Of a stretch of 40,185 nucleotides of DNA, positions 15,307-24,023 are shown one piece after another (the stretch's first letter is position 1; every line of letters begins with the position of its first letter). The position numbers and the translations under genes were made by a program. The stretch covers positions 1-40,185 of IMG/VR virus record IMGVR_UViG_3300009151_000149; one strand, given 5' to 3'. A model generated the notes under the pieces. That model was not told the DNA's origin, ran no database searches, and saw nothing but the letters and a program-made list of their open reading frames with translations. The DNA is from a virus.

Positions 15307-16362
15307 ATGTCAAGAATTATACAAGTAAACGATTCCGACTACAAAGTTAAAGTTCGTTACAACGGACAAGACGACAGCAATGGCGTTATCACTTTAGACG
15401 TTGGTGCAAGTCCTGGTAATGTTATTGTTACAGGTGACCTAACGGTTTACGGAAATACCACAACAGTAAAGTCAAGTACAGTATCAATGGTTGACAACAT
15501 TATTGTGATTAATAATCAACTTGGCGAAAATGGACAGCCCACTGGCAGCGGAATTTTATCTGCTACCGGTGAAGCTGGCATTGAAATAGGCCGTGGAGTT
15601 TATAGTGCAGGACAGATGTTGTTCAGTGAGAGCCTATGGTGGTTTGACAATCAGACCAACAGCAACAAGCAAGGTGCCTTCGTTTTCAAAACAAAGAATA
15701 CTTTACTAGCAGGCATACGCACCAACAGTATTACTACCAACGACAAAGATCAAAATTTAAATTTACTTGGACCAAGTCCACATCCTGGCGAAACAGGAAC
15801 AGGCACTGCTATTATTGCAGTACATGGCGTAGTCAATTACGCAGACAGAATTAATAATAAGCTGTATGTAGAAGAAAATCAAATAGCTTATGAAGAAGCA
15901 ATACCAAACGTTAAGTGGGTCAACGGTGCAATTGCAAACTTTTTTAACGTAACGCCTCCAAACTTTATTGCTCGTAGTGACACACGTTTTCAAGTATTTG
16001 ATACACAAAACGGTGAAGCAGAAAGCAAAGCTTCGTTGCTAATAAACGGTGTGACAAATGCTGAATTTAAAATTGGCGCATTTAGCACACAGAATTTTAG
16101 TTTTTCAAACGGCACAATAGCCACAACTGATCTAGGATTAGATCTAGTGTTAAGAGCCGCAGGAACCGGCTCAGTAACAGTTGATGACGCTTTAAAAATC
16201 ACAACAGCCGCACAGGATCCTGCTCAAGCACCTGGCAGCATAGTACTTTATACCAAGCCAGAAACATTTGGCGGCACTGGTATATATTTTGTAAATAATG
16301 AAACAACAAGAGATGAATTAGTCAGCCGTAGAAAAGCATTAGCCTACAGTATGATATTTTAA
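15307..16362 (+). CDS. Virion/tail-fibre-type protein
   Basis: 351 aa. Residues about 30-65 carry the repeated-strand pattern 'GDLTVYGNTTTVKSSTVSM' and 'DNIIVINNQLG', a very common N-terminal or shaft motif of phage tail fibres. The middle has Trp-rich 'SESLWWFDNQTNSNKQGAF', and the region around 'LRAAGTGSVTVDDALKITT' is again beta-repetitive. The end 'ETFGGTGIYFVNNETTRDEL' resembles the closing segment of cyanophage fibre-like structural proteins. Likely a trimeric beta-rich virion component. It is followed within 10 nt by the next gene, so the four genes 15307-17531 appear to be one transcription unit. Confidence 0.72.
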   Translation: MSRIIQVNDSDYKVKVRYNGQDDSNGVITLDVGASPGNVIVTGDLTVYGNTTTVKSSTVSMVDNIIVINNQLGENGQPTGSGILSATGEAGIEIGRGVYSAGQMLFSESLWWFDNQTNSNKQGAFVFKTKNTLLAGIRTNSITTNDKDQNLNLLGPSPHPGETGTGTAIIAVHGVVNYADRINNKLYVEENQIAYEEAIPNVKWVNGAIANFFNVTPPNFIARSDTRFQVFDTQNGEAESKASLLINGVTNAEFKIGAFSTQNFSFSNGTIATTDLGLDLVLRAAGTGSVTVDDALKITTAAQDPAQAPGSIVLYTKPETFGGTGIYFVNNETTRDELVSRRKALAYSMIF

Positions 16363-16371
16363 GGACACATA

Positions 16372-16689
16372 ATGGCAATCAATAATCAAACATTAAGTAT
16401 CAGTGGGAATAATTTATTTTTATGTCCTGCTGACGTGGAGTATGCAATCACCTGTGTGGTATTTTGCAATTACTCCGCATCAACTGTGACTATTAATGTG
16501 TATGCTGTACCAAGCGGTGGCGCAGTAAGTAATGCAAGTTTAGTTATTAAACAGTTAGAATTACCAGCAAGTGAAACATTTACGTTTGACACAGAAAAAT
16601 TTGTATTGAGTGGCGGCGATAGATTACATGCAACTTCATCTGCAAATGACTCAGTATCAGCTACAGTAAGTACCATGCGAGTAAGCTAA
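16372..16689 (+). CDS. Small beta-sandwich virion protein (paralog of the 23253 gene)
   Basis: 105 aa, almost all beta strand and Ser/Thr/Val-rich. The C-terminal half, 'VIKQLELPASETFTF' then 'EKFVLSGGDRLHATSS', aligns in pattern with 'FIKEVVIPPNQSLRV' and 'EKLVLGPSTSIKMSA' of the 114-aa protein at 23253. The two are therefore divergent copies of one small domain. I do not know its exact role; its size and position between fibre genes suggest a collar or adaptor domain for fibre attachment. AAGGA (16362-16366) serves as ribosome binding site. Its stop overlaps the next start (TAATG). Confidence 0.7.
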   Translation: MAINNQTLSISGNNLFLCPADVEYAITCVVFCNYSASTVTINVYAVPSGGAVSNASLVIKQLELPASETFTFDTEKFVLSGGDRLHATSSANDSVSATVSTMRVS

Positions 16690-17531
16690 TGAAGTTTTTA
16701 AAGAAAAGTCAACTTAACTTTCGTAATGTAAAAGACGATAGTATTGCTGTACAGATCAGCAATGAAATCACGTTGGATACACACAACGCAGTTCGTGTGC
16801 CAAAAGGAACTACTAGTCAGCGCCCAGGTGGCATTGACAGTATTAATCCCACAAGTCTTGGACAGTTGAGATACAATACAACATCAAACGAATTGGAAGT
16901 ATACCAAGGTGCCGGCGGCCGTGCCGCATGGCGCAGTCTTCGTTACAAAGAATCCACACAGATTGTGCAACAAGATCTAGGCACAGGCGACGATGTAGAA
17001 TATATCTTTGGCCCTTTAAATCCTGCACCCCCAACAACTGATCTAGTTGACGATAAATCAACTTGGTCTGGTGCTAATCTTTTGGTGTTTGTTGAAAACG
17101 TCATGCAGTTGCATACTACCAACTATGTGATTCTGCAAAATCCCTGCCGTGTTACAGATACTGTTATCAGTTTTGTTCATGTAGCCAGTCCACCCAGTAA
17201 CAAAATTCACAGTGCTAATACTGCAACTGTTAATTGGGTTAATAGAGGTTACTACATTGGTCAATCTATTACCATAGCAGGTAGCAACAGCAACAGTGGC
17301 ACTTATACTATTACTAATGTAACTGCTAGTGACATAACAGTTAGCCAAACAGTATCTAACGAAGCAGCCGGTGCTTCAGTGACCGTCCTTGGATTAAGTA
17401 GTGCAACCAACGGACAATCGTTTGCCAATGCCGCATATCCAACGGGCTATTACCTACAGTTCCAAGGTCCAGTTCCTCTAGGCACTGTAGACCCCAAGCA
17501 CGTGACCGTGCTACACGGTTTCGACCAATAA
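16689..17531 (+). CDS. Virion structural protein with fibre-tip motif
   Basis: 280 aa. The start ATG shares its A with the previous TAA, so translation is coupled. Residues about 56-75 read 'LGQLRYNTTSNELEVYQG', the 'G..RYNTT....EVY.G..W' motif typical of phage tail-fibre ends; the same motif closes the 962-aa fibre. The middle includes 'LVFVENVMQLHTTNYVI', a pattern seen in cyanophage structural proteins, and an inserted beta repeat rich in Asn/Ser/Thr (GQSITIAGSNSNSGTYTITN). The C-terminus is 'VDPKHVTVLHGFDQ'. Likely a baseplate or fibre-associated protein; no enzymatic signature. Confidence 0.7.
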   Translation: MKFLKKSQLNFRNVKDDSIAVQISNEITLDTHNAVRVPKGTTSQRPGGIDSINPTSLGQLRYNTTSNELEVYQGAGGRAAWRSLRYKESTQIVQQDLGTGDDVEYIFGPLNPAPPTTDLVDDKSTWSGANLLVFVENVMQLHTTNYVILQNPCRVTDTVISFVHVASPPSNKIHSANTATVNWVNRGYYIGQSITIAGSNSNSGTYTITNVTASDITVSQTVSNEAAGASVTVLGLSSATNGQSFANAAYPTGYYLQFQGPVPLGTVDPKHVTVLHGFDQ

Positions 17532-17541
17532 TCCAAATCCC

Positions 17542-17549
17542 AATAAATA
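17542..17549 (+). promoter_or_regulatory. Late-promoter-like box AATAAATA
   Basis: One mismatch from the T4 late consensus, 34 nt before the ATG at 17584. Confidence 0.5.
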
Positions 17550-17557
17550 TACTATAA

Positions 17558-17572
17558 GGTACTGTTAGTACC
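17558..17572 (+). promoter_or_regulatory. Perfect hairpin in the leader of the 883-aa fibre gene
   Basis: GGTACT 17558-17563 pairs with AGTACC 17567-17572 over a GTT loop, immediately upstream of the AGGGA ribosome binding site (17573-17577). It would lie at the extreme 5' end of a transcript started from the box at 17542, where it could protect the mRNA. Confidence 0.5.
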
Positions 17573-17583
17573 AGGGATTATCT

Positions 17584-20235
17584 ATGGCAAAACAGCTGGG
17601 TCGAATTTCAGGAGCACTACTTAACGCAAACTTGTTGCGTGAGGGTAATGATCTTAGGTTTGAAAATCAGCTACTTTATCTAGATGTAACAAACAAAAAA
17701 CTCAGTGTTAACAGCACTCCCATTAACAAAGAGTTGTATGTCAACGGCACCCTACGTACTGATTTTATTATCATAGATGCTCCAAAGATCAATGTTGGTA
17801 ATTTAGAAATTGGCCCCAATGATCTAATAAAAGCAATCAGCGGAACTGTGGTCTTATCGGGTAGTGATTATGTCAACGCTCACAATATTAAAACTGATAA
17901 CTTAGAAATTACCGGACATGCAATATCAACATATACGCCAGCTACTAACATTAATCTAAGTCCAACTGGCACTTTAGAAATATATGCTGACACAAATATT
18001 ACAGGAAATCTACATGCTACAGGAAATATCACAGCAGATGGCAGTGTGATATTTGGTAACAATAACAGCGACAATGTGGCATTTAGTGCAGACGTTAACA
18101 GCAATATTATTCCAGATCTGGATATTACCTATTCATTAGGTAGCGATTTAGCCATTGGAGGCAAACGTTGGGCAGACATTTACACTGCTCATGTCAACGG
18201 CCAAGCACTTGTAGCCAATACAATTGGCAGTGCAGGCATAAGTGTAATTCTGCGTCCAGGTAAAATATGGTTTGTTGCTTCTAACGGGGCTGATACGAAT
18301 CGAGGTAACCATGAAAATGGTCCCTACGCCACAGTCAAAAAAGCATTAAGTGTGGCCTCAAGCGGCGACACGGTTCACATCTATCCAGGTACATATACTG
18401 AAATATTTCCCTTAACAGTGCCTGTAGGAGTGACTGTAAAAGGCACAGGACTACGAGCAGTTACAGTACAGCCAACTAGCGGAACCAATACCAACAATGC
18501 ATTTTTACTTAATGGTGAAACCGCAGTTAGTGATCTAACAGTTAGTAATTTTTATCAAGGATATGCATTTAGCTTTGCGGCAAACGCAAAAACAACTACT
18601 CGAAGTCCCTATATACAAAACGTTTCAGTTATTACCAGTGGAGTTAATGCGGGTAAAGGCGCTCTAGTAGACGGTAGTACGTGTGATACCACTACATATG
18701 AAGCCGCAATGTTGTTCCACAACTGTACATTTATTACTCCGGGCGTTGATGCTCTAACAATGACCAACGGTGTCCGTGTAGAGTGGTTAAACTCATTTAC
18801 CTACTTTGCCTATCGTGGCCTATATGCTACACAAGGTGTTTTAGGTCTAGCCGGACTGGGAGTTAAGTTTGGTGCTGAAGTACGTGCTATTGCCAGTGCC
18901 AGCGTTTATGGAACTTACGGAGCTGTAGCAGACGGTACAAATACTCTAATGTACTTGATTGAATATAACTTTGGTTATGTTGGCACAGGCTTAGACTCCA
19001 GCAACGATCGAACCCTGGTCATACAAGCCAACGAAACTGTAGAACTTAATAGCGGTAAAATTTATTATCAAAGTGTTGATCAACAAGGTAACTTTAGAGT
19101 AGGCGATCAGTTCTACGTTGATTTTGATAAAGGCACAACATCAATAGATATTACTTCAGCTGTAGTAACCGGTGCTAGTAGACTAATTATTGGCACAGCC
19201 CCTAATCAAACGTTTATAGATTATAGTAAAATAGACATTGGTGATTTTACACTTCGAGATAACACTATTCTTACTCGTAGTCAATCGTTTGAAATAACAC
19301 CTGCAAATGGACTTTCTATACTGACACAAAATGTACAATTTGCTAAAGATTTATATACTAGCGGCAATATTAAAGTTGAAGGCACACTAACTGTTGGCAA
19401 TCAAACTACAGATACGGTTAACTTTGCATCAGAAGTTACTAGTAATATAATACCTAAAACAACCGGCACATATAACTTAGGATCTGGGATACCTAATAAA
19501 AAGTGGAAAAATACATATGTTGTAAGTTCGCAAACAGCAAACATAAATTTATCTACAGATATTATTAGTGCAACTAGCGGAAATCTTGTATTAAGATCTA
19601 CAAATAAAATTAAAGCTGATACGTCTAACGTGGTTATAGATAATAATTTAACTGTATCTAGTACTAGTTACTTTAATAATGTATCAATTAATGGAGCAGT
19701 TACACATACAGGCAATTATTTAGGAGGTGCTACACTAGCCCCAACTACCAATACTCGTACAGGAAATACACTTATAACAGGTCAAGTTATAACCAGCGCA
19801 GGCGGAACTTTTGCAAACATAGATATTGCAGGAACTACTTTATCAAGTACTAATATCACTCTGGCGGCAGCTTCAAATAATATATTATTTAAATCAGGAA
19901 CAGATGTATTAACTTTAAACGGTCCCGTACTAAGTAAAAAAATACAATTTGCTAATACCGGGCAAGGATACATTAAATTTGCCAACATGGGCGCATTAGC
20001 TATGCCTATTGGTGATAGCTCCACTAGAGAACCTACTCCTGAACCTGGCCAATTTAGAATAAACAATCATGTGGTTATAGAGTTTGTAGAAAATCCTGTT
20101 GTAGCCGCAGAGGTATATTCAGGAAATCCATCAGAGGGCGATAACGGATGGATACCAGCTAGGGGACTTGCCGCAGAAATATCCTACGAAGAAGTTGAAG
20201 CAGTCCTTGGTTTATGGGGCATAATCCTGGGCTAA
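17584..20235 (+). CDS. Tail-fibre-like protein with beta-helix core (883 aa)
   Basis: The N-terminus 'GRISGALLNANLLREG' is nearly shared with the next large gene and probably docks on the virion. The shaft repeat 'NIIP....TY.LGS...' occurs twice (about 175 and 625). Residues about 225-490 form a pectin-lyase-like right-handed beta-helix: 'GPYATVKKALSVASSGDTV', 'IYPGTYTEIFPLTVPVGV', 'VEWLNSFTYFAYRG'. Next come 'KIYYQSVDQQGNFRVGDQF' (about 495) and a long repetitive beta shaft. The C-terminus is 'SYEEVEAVLGLWGIILG'. Beta-helix fibres commonly bind or degrade surface polysaccharide; no catalytic residues can be assigned. It is paralogous to the 20357 gene. Confidence 0.82.
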   Translation: MAKQLGRISGALLNANLLREGNDLRFENQLLYLDVTNKKLSVNSTPINKELYVNGTLRTDFIIIDAPKINVGNLEIGPNDLIKAISGTVVLSGSDYVNAHNIKTDNLEITGHAISTYTPATNINLSPTGTLEIYADTNITGNLHATGNITADGSVIFGNNNSDNVAFSADVNSNIIPDLDITYSLGSDLAIGGKRWADIYTAHVNGQALVANTIGSAGISVILRPGKIWFVASNGADTNRGNHENGPYATVKKALSVASSGDTVHIYPGTYTEIFPLTVPVGVTVKGTGLRAVTVQPTSGTNTNNAFLLNGETAVSDLTVSNFYQGYAFSFAANAKTTTRSPYIQNVSVITSGVNAGKGALVDGSTCDTTTYEAAMLFHNCTFITPGVDALTMTNGVRVEWLNSFTYFAYRGLYATQGVLGLAGLGVKFGAEVRAIASASVYGTYGAVADGTNTLMYLIEYNFGYVGTGLDSSNDRTLVIQANETVELNSGKIYYQSVDQQGNFRVGDQFYVDFDKGTTSIDITSAVVTGASRLIIGTAPNQTFIDYSKIDIGDFTLRDNTILTRSQSFEITPANGLSILTQNVQFAKDLYTSGNIKVEGTLTVGNQTTDTVNFASEVTSNIIPKTTGTYNLGSGIPNKKWKNTYVVSSQTANINLSTDIISATSGNLVLRSTNKIKADTSNVVIDNNLTVSSTSYFNNVSINGAVTHTGNYLGGATLAPTTNTRTGNTLITGQVITSAGGTFANIDIAGTTLSSTNITLAAASNNILFKSGTDVLTLNGPVLSKKIQFANTGQGYIKFANMGALAMPIGDSSTREPTPEPGQFRINNHVVIEFVENPVVAAEVYSGNPSEGDNGWIPARGLAAEISYEEVEAVLGLWGIILG

Positions 20236-20356
20236 ATTTCCAAACAGCTAAATAATATTACTGAGGGGTTTGACCAATAAACCCCCGATATCAAACTGTG
20301 GTAAACCCGCAATGTAAGGTGGTTAACCGTGAAACACGGGGTCATTAGGAGAGCGC
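20236..20356 (+). promoter_or_regulatory. Intergenic leader with two hairpins
   Basis: 121 nt without a gene. GGGGTTT 20265-20271 pairs with AAACCCC 20279-20285 (7-nt loop). CCGTG 20327-20331 pairs with CACGG 20335-20339 (AAA loop). A weak promoter-like GCTAAATA lies at 20247-20254. An AGGAG ribosome binding site (20348-20352) precedes the ATG at 20357. Neither hairpin has a T-run. Part of the leader (GTGGTAAACCCGCAATGTAA) loosely resembles a stretch of the non-coding region near 1840-1875. Confidence 0.5.
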
Positions 20357-23245
20357 ATGTCCATTGGTCGCATTTCGGGTCCGCTCTTAAAAGCAAATCT
20401 GCTTCGTGACGGAGTTGATTTAGCGTTTGAGACAGACCTTCTATATCTCGATGTGAATCACATGCGTATCGGCGTGAATACCGATACTCCTACACATGAC
20501 CTGCAGGTAAACGGCACAACAAGAACAACATATTTAGAAACTGACACTCTCAATGTCAGCGATATTACCATTTCTGGTAATACTATCAATAGTTCAACAG
20601 GCATTTTAAATCTAACAGGATTTAATGGCGCCGCAATAGTATATCAAAACAAACTTAAAATAGATGCAGTTACACTAGATGCTAACACCATCTCAACTAA
20701 TACTGCTAGTACTAATTTAGAGTTGCGACCCAATGGTACCGGTACTGTAGAAATATTTGCAGATACTAATGTTCATGGAAATATTCACGCTACCGGCAGT
20801 ATTACAGCAGACGGTGATATTACAATTGGCGATGCAAATACAGATAATATTGTATTCAACGCTGACATTAACAGCAATATAATTCCAAATACTGATAATA
20901 CATTTACGCTAGGTGCAAGCAACAAGCGTTGGGCAGATATTTGGGTTAACACAATTCACAGCAATGCAATTGCCACTGACAACTTAACAGTTGACGGAAT
21001 ACAGTTAACATTACGCCAGGGTAAAATATATTATGTTGCTACTAACGGTACTGACACAAATAGTGGAACACACCAAAACGACCCATTTGCTAGCCTAAAG
21101 AAAGCAATAACAGTAGCCGCCAGCGGCGACACAATTTTCTTATACCCAGGTACATATACTGAGATATTTCCCTTAACTGTACCCGTGGGAGTGACTATCA
21201 AAGGTGAAAGTTTACGCTCAGTAACTATACAGCCTACAGTAGGAACTGTGGATAAAGATGCATTTTTGCTCAACGGTGAAACAACTGTTGAAGATATAAC
21301 CATTACAGGTTACAGATACAATGCTTCAAATAATACTGGGTATGCATTCCGTTTTGCTAACAATTTTACAGTAACTACTCGCAGTCCTTATGTTAGAAAC
21401 GTCACAGTCATCAGCAGAGGAAGCGTAACTAGTGCAGGTGATCCTTACGGATTTGACAGCAATGACGCAGGCAAAGGCATTCTATTAGATGGCTCAGTTG
21501 CTAACATCGCCAGTAAAGAAGCCGCTTGCTTGTTCCATAGTGTAACATTCTTTACACCAAATCAAGAATGTCTATCAGCAACCAACGGAACTCGAGTTGA
21601 GTGGTTAAACAGTTTTAGTTACTTTGCAGATAAAGGAATGTACTTATACAGCGGATCAACAGGATTTGCTAATGCAGGCAAAACAGCTATTCGTCTAAGC
21701 GGCACTACAGGAACATTTAACGTTGGCAATACTGTAAGTTACTATGACACTGACGGAGTTACAGTACTAGCCAGCGGAACTATTGCTAAAAAAGACACTG
21801 ACGGAAAGATTTATCTAACTGGAAAAATCACAGGACTGGTAGTTGGCGGAACATTATCTCAAGATATTCGTAACACCACAAACGGAGCAACCGCTACCAA
21901 ATTTACATTAGTTGATTACAGTGATTTTGGTGTTGAGGTCCGTGCTATTGGCTCTGCTACGGTTTATGGTAACTATGGAGTATATGGTGTAGGAGCAGGA
22001 GTAATTGCTTATTTGATTGGACATAGTTTAGCATACATTGGTGCAGGCAAACGCAGTGATAATGATGTAACATTTGTGATTCAAGACAATGAAATAACGG
22101 AAGCCAGTGGCGCAAAGATTTATTACAACTCAGTTGATCATAAAGGTGATTTCCGTGTTGGCGATTTATTTTATGTTAATCAACAAAACGGCACAGTACA
22201 GTTTACCAATGCTAGTGTTAATATTCAATCAGACGCTGGAGTAACATTTACCAACGGTGCTAACACTACCTACATCGACGGTACAAAAATTGAAACTGGT
22301 AATCTAAGACTTACAGGTAATACTTTTAGCAGTACAACTGGTCCTATCAATATTACCAGTGCAAATGATCAAATCAACTTTACTAACAATGTAAACATTG
22401 CAGGAAATCTTGATGTAGTTGGCAATGTTACCATAGGTGGCAACATACAAGTTGGTGATCAAACTACTGACACTGTGAGTTTTGTTGCTGGCGTAGACAG
22501 TGATTTATTACCAAGTACTGACAACACATATGACTTAGGTAGTAATAGCCTAAGATGGAAATACCTATACACTAACGAAATAAATGTTGGCGATATCAAC
22601 ATTAGTAATAATACAATAACCACAGTTGGACTAGCCACTGATCTAGTACTTAAAGCCAGCACCGGCGGCATTATATCAATTCCAACTAACGATGTTGAAA
22701 TTACCCAAGACCTTAGAGTTAACGGAACAACCGTACTAGACGACACAGAAATTACAGGAACAGTAACTCATACTGGTGATTACACACAAACTGGCAATTA
22801 CACACAAACTGGTGATACCAATATAACAGGTACACTAACCACTACTGGATATGCACAGTTTGAAAATATTAAAATTGACGGAAATACTATTGCCACAACA
22901 ACATCTGGCACAGATTTAGTACTAGATGCAACTGTACAAATTGGGAATTTTGAAGTTCGGGGAAATTTGATAAGTAATATTATTGCTGACAGTGTTACTG
23001 AAATATCAAATACAGGTACTGGTTATTTTAAAATAGGTGGCAGTGGCGGATTTGTTATCCCAGTAGGAAACACAGATTCCAGACCCGCAATCGTAGAAAC
23101 AGGTATGGTTAGATATAATACCACAGACGGCAGAGTTGAAGTCTATACTGGAACGTATTGGTCAGGTATAGCAGGAACAGTTGGTGGCGTAACTGCCGCA
23201 GAAGCAGAAAGTTTGGGCATCACGTCCGCAATAATGTTAGGATAA
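20357..23245 (+). CDS. Tail-fibre-like protein with beta-helix core (962 aa), paralog of upstream fibre
   Basis: Same architecture as the 883-aa fibre: N-terminal 'GRISGPLLKANLLRDG', two 'LGS..(K/L)RW' shaft repeats ('LGASNKRWADIW' and 'LGSNSLRWKYLY'), beta-helix 'IFLYPGTYTEIFPLTVPVGV' (about residues 260-290), 'VEWLNSFSYFADKG', and 'KIYYNSVDHKGDFRVGDLF'. It differs by an insert of about 80 aa after 'YLYSGSTGF' (about 440-520) that reads like a separate small beta domain. The C-terminal part has tandem 'THTGDYTQTGNYTQTGDTN' repeats and a tip motif 'GMVRYNTTDGRVEVYTGTYW'. Likely a second, distinct fibre or spike; the close similarity around the beta-helix suggests duplication. Confidence 0.82.
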   Translation: MSIGRISGPLLKANLLRDGVDLAFETDLLYLDVNHMRIGVNTDTPTHDLQVNGTTRTTYLETDTLNVSDITISGNTINSSTGILNLTGFNGAAIVYQNKLKIDAVTLDANTISTNTASTNLELRPNGTGTVEIFADTNVHGNIHATGSITADGDITIGDANTDNIVFNADINSNIIPNTDNTFTLGASNKRWADIWVNTIHSNAIATDNLTVDGIQLTLRQGKIYYVATNGTDTNSGTHQNDPFASLKKAITVAASGDTIFLYPGTYTEIFPLTVPVGVTIKGESLRSVTIQPTVGTVDKDAFLLNGETTVEDITITGYRYNASNNTGYAFRFANNFTVTTRSPYVRNVTVISRGSVTSAGDPYGFDSNDAGKGILLDGSVANIASKEAACLFHSVTFFTPNQECLSATNGTRVEWLNSFSYFADKGMYLYSGSTGFANAGKTAIRLSGTTGTFNVGNTVSYYDTDGVTVLASGTIAKKDTDGKIYLTGKITGLVVGGTLSQDIRNTTNGATATKFTLVDYSDFGVEVRAIGSATVYGNYGVYGVGAGVIAYLIGHSLAYIGAGKRSDNDVTFVIQDNEITEASGAKIYYNSVDHKGDFRVGDLFYVNQQNGTVQFTNASVNIQSDAGVTFTNGANTTYIDGTKIETGNLRLTGNTFSSTTGPINITSANDQINFTNNVNIAGNLDVVGNVTIGGNIQVGDQTTDTVSFVAGVDSDLLPSTDNTYDLGSNSLRWKYLYTNEINVGDINISNNTITTVGLATDLVLKASTGGIISIPTNDVEITQDLRVNGTTVLDDTEITGTVTHTGDYTQTGNYTQTGDTNITGTLTTTGYAQFENIKIDGNTIATTTSGTDLVLDATVQIGNFEVRGNLISNIIADSVTEISNTGTGYFKIGGSGGFVIPVGNTDSRPAIVETGMVRYNTTDGRVEVYTGTYWSGIAGTVGGVTAAEAESLGITSAIMLG

Positions 23246-23252
23246 CAGAAAA

Positions 23253-23597
23253 ATGGCAACGAATTTTAAAAACGTATTAAAAACAGGTTTAGGAACAGTG
23301 GAGTCTACTATCTTAACCACAGGCGCAAACGCAAAGACTACTGTTATTGGTCTTAGTTTGACCAACATGACTAACGGTATTGTGCTGGCCAATATTAGAT
23401 TAACGGATCCAACAGGTGACAGCGGAAGTCCAGTTACAGCATACTTCATAAAAGAAGTTGTTATACCGCCTAATCAAAGTTTGAGAGTAGTTAACGGCGG
23501 TGAAAAGTTAGTATTGGGACCATCCACAAGTATTAAGATGAGTGCAAACTTTGATAGTAGTTTAGATTTGGTAATGAGCTACGTTGAAATAGTTTAA
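23253..23597 (+). CDS. Small beta-sandwich virion protein (paralog of the 16372 gene)
   Basis: 114 aa, beta-rich, with 'AKTTVIGLSLTNMTNGIVL' and 'KEVVIPPNQSLRVVNGGEKL'. The 'VIGL...N...' strand followed by 'P....L.....KLVL' is a recurrent pattern in small proteins among tail genes of marine T4-like phages. It is homologous by pattern to the 105-aa protein at 16372, and each copy follows a fibre-type gene. Translation may use AGGA in the preceding gene's last codons (23240-23243). The function is probably structural; no known domain can be named. Confidence 0.72.
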   Translation: MATNFKNVLKTGLGTVESTILTTGANAKTTVIGLSLTNMTNGIVLANIRLTDPTGDSGSPVTAYFIKEVVIPPNQSLRVVNGGEKLVLGPSTSIKMSANFDSSLDLVMSYVEIV

Positions 23598-23608
23598 AGG
23601 AAAAGATT

Positions 23609-23983
23609 ATGACTTATTATGCAGGCGGCGAACTTAGTTTAAATGATATATTAGGTGAAGGTAATCCTAGATTTTTCTACGGACTACAACGCACAGATGA
23701 CGGTACACTTTATTTTTATAAAATTGACCAGCTCAAAGATTTTGATACAATTACACTAAATGCTCCCGGACCTAATGACGGCAACTTTGAAAATTTTGAG
23801 TATGGTATTGATTTCTTTGATGGTCGATTAGCAACTGATCACAGTCGGCCCTATCCAAATTTAACTTTTGATCAGTATCGATTTGACGGTAAAAATTGTT
23901 ATTATTATATTAACGCCAACGGTGAATTAGTAGTGCGAATTAATCAAGCATACACATACGACCAAAGCCAAATTGTAAGTTAA
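23609..23983 (+). CDS. Small virion-region protein, unknown
   Basis: 124 aa, acidic and aromatic-rich: 'GNPRFFYGLQRTDDGTLYF', 'FENFEYGIDFFDGR', 'YYINANGELVVRINQAY'. It has no hydrophobic segment and no recognised motif. A strong AAGGA (23597-23601) precedes the ATG at 23609. Its place between the beta-sandwich protein and the giant fibre gene, with short spacing on both sides, points to a structural or assembly role, for example as a connector or chaperone for the giant protein. That is inference from context. Confidence 0.7.
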   Translation: MTYYAGGELSLNDILGEGNPRFFYGLQRTDDGTLYFYKIDQLKDFDTITLNAPGPNDGNFENFEYGIDFFDGRLATDHSRPYPNLTFDQYRFDGKNCYYYINANGELVVRINQAYTYDQSQIVS

Positions 23984-24023
23984 AACAAACAGATAAGTAA
24001 TAGAGAGATAAGGAAAATATAAC

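Noticed and set aside
22770-22830. Short tandem repeat (CACAAACTGG...) as a CRISPR or satellite-like array
   Set aside because: It codes in frame for a tandem Y-T-Q-T-G-(N/D) fibre repeat; there are no spacers, and I saw no CRISPR array anywhere in the window.
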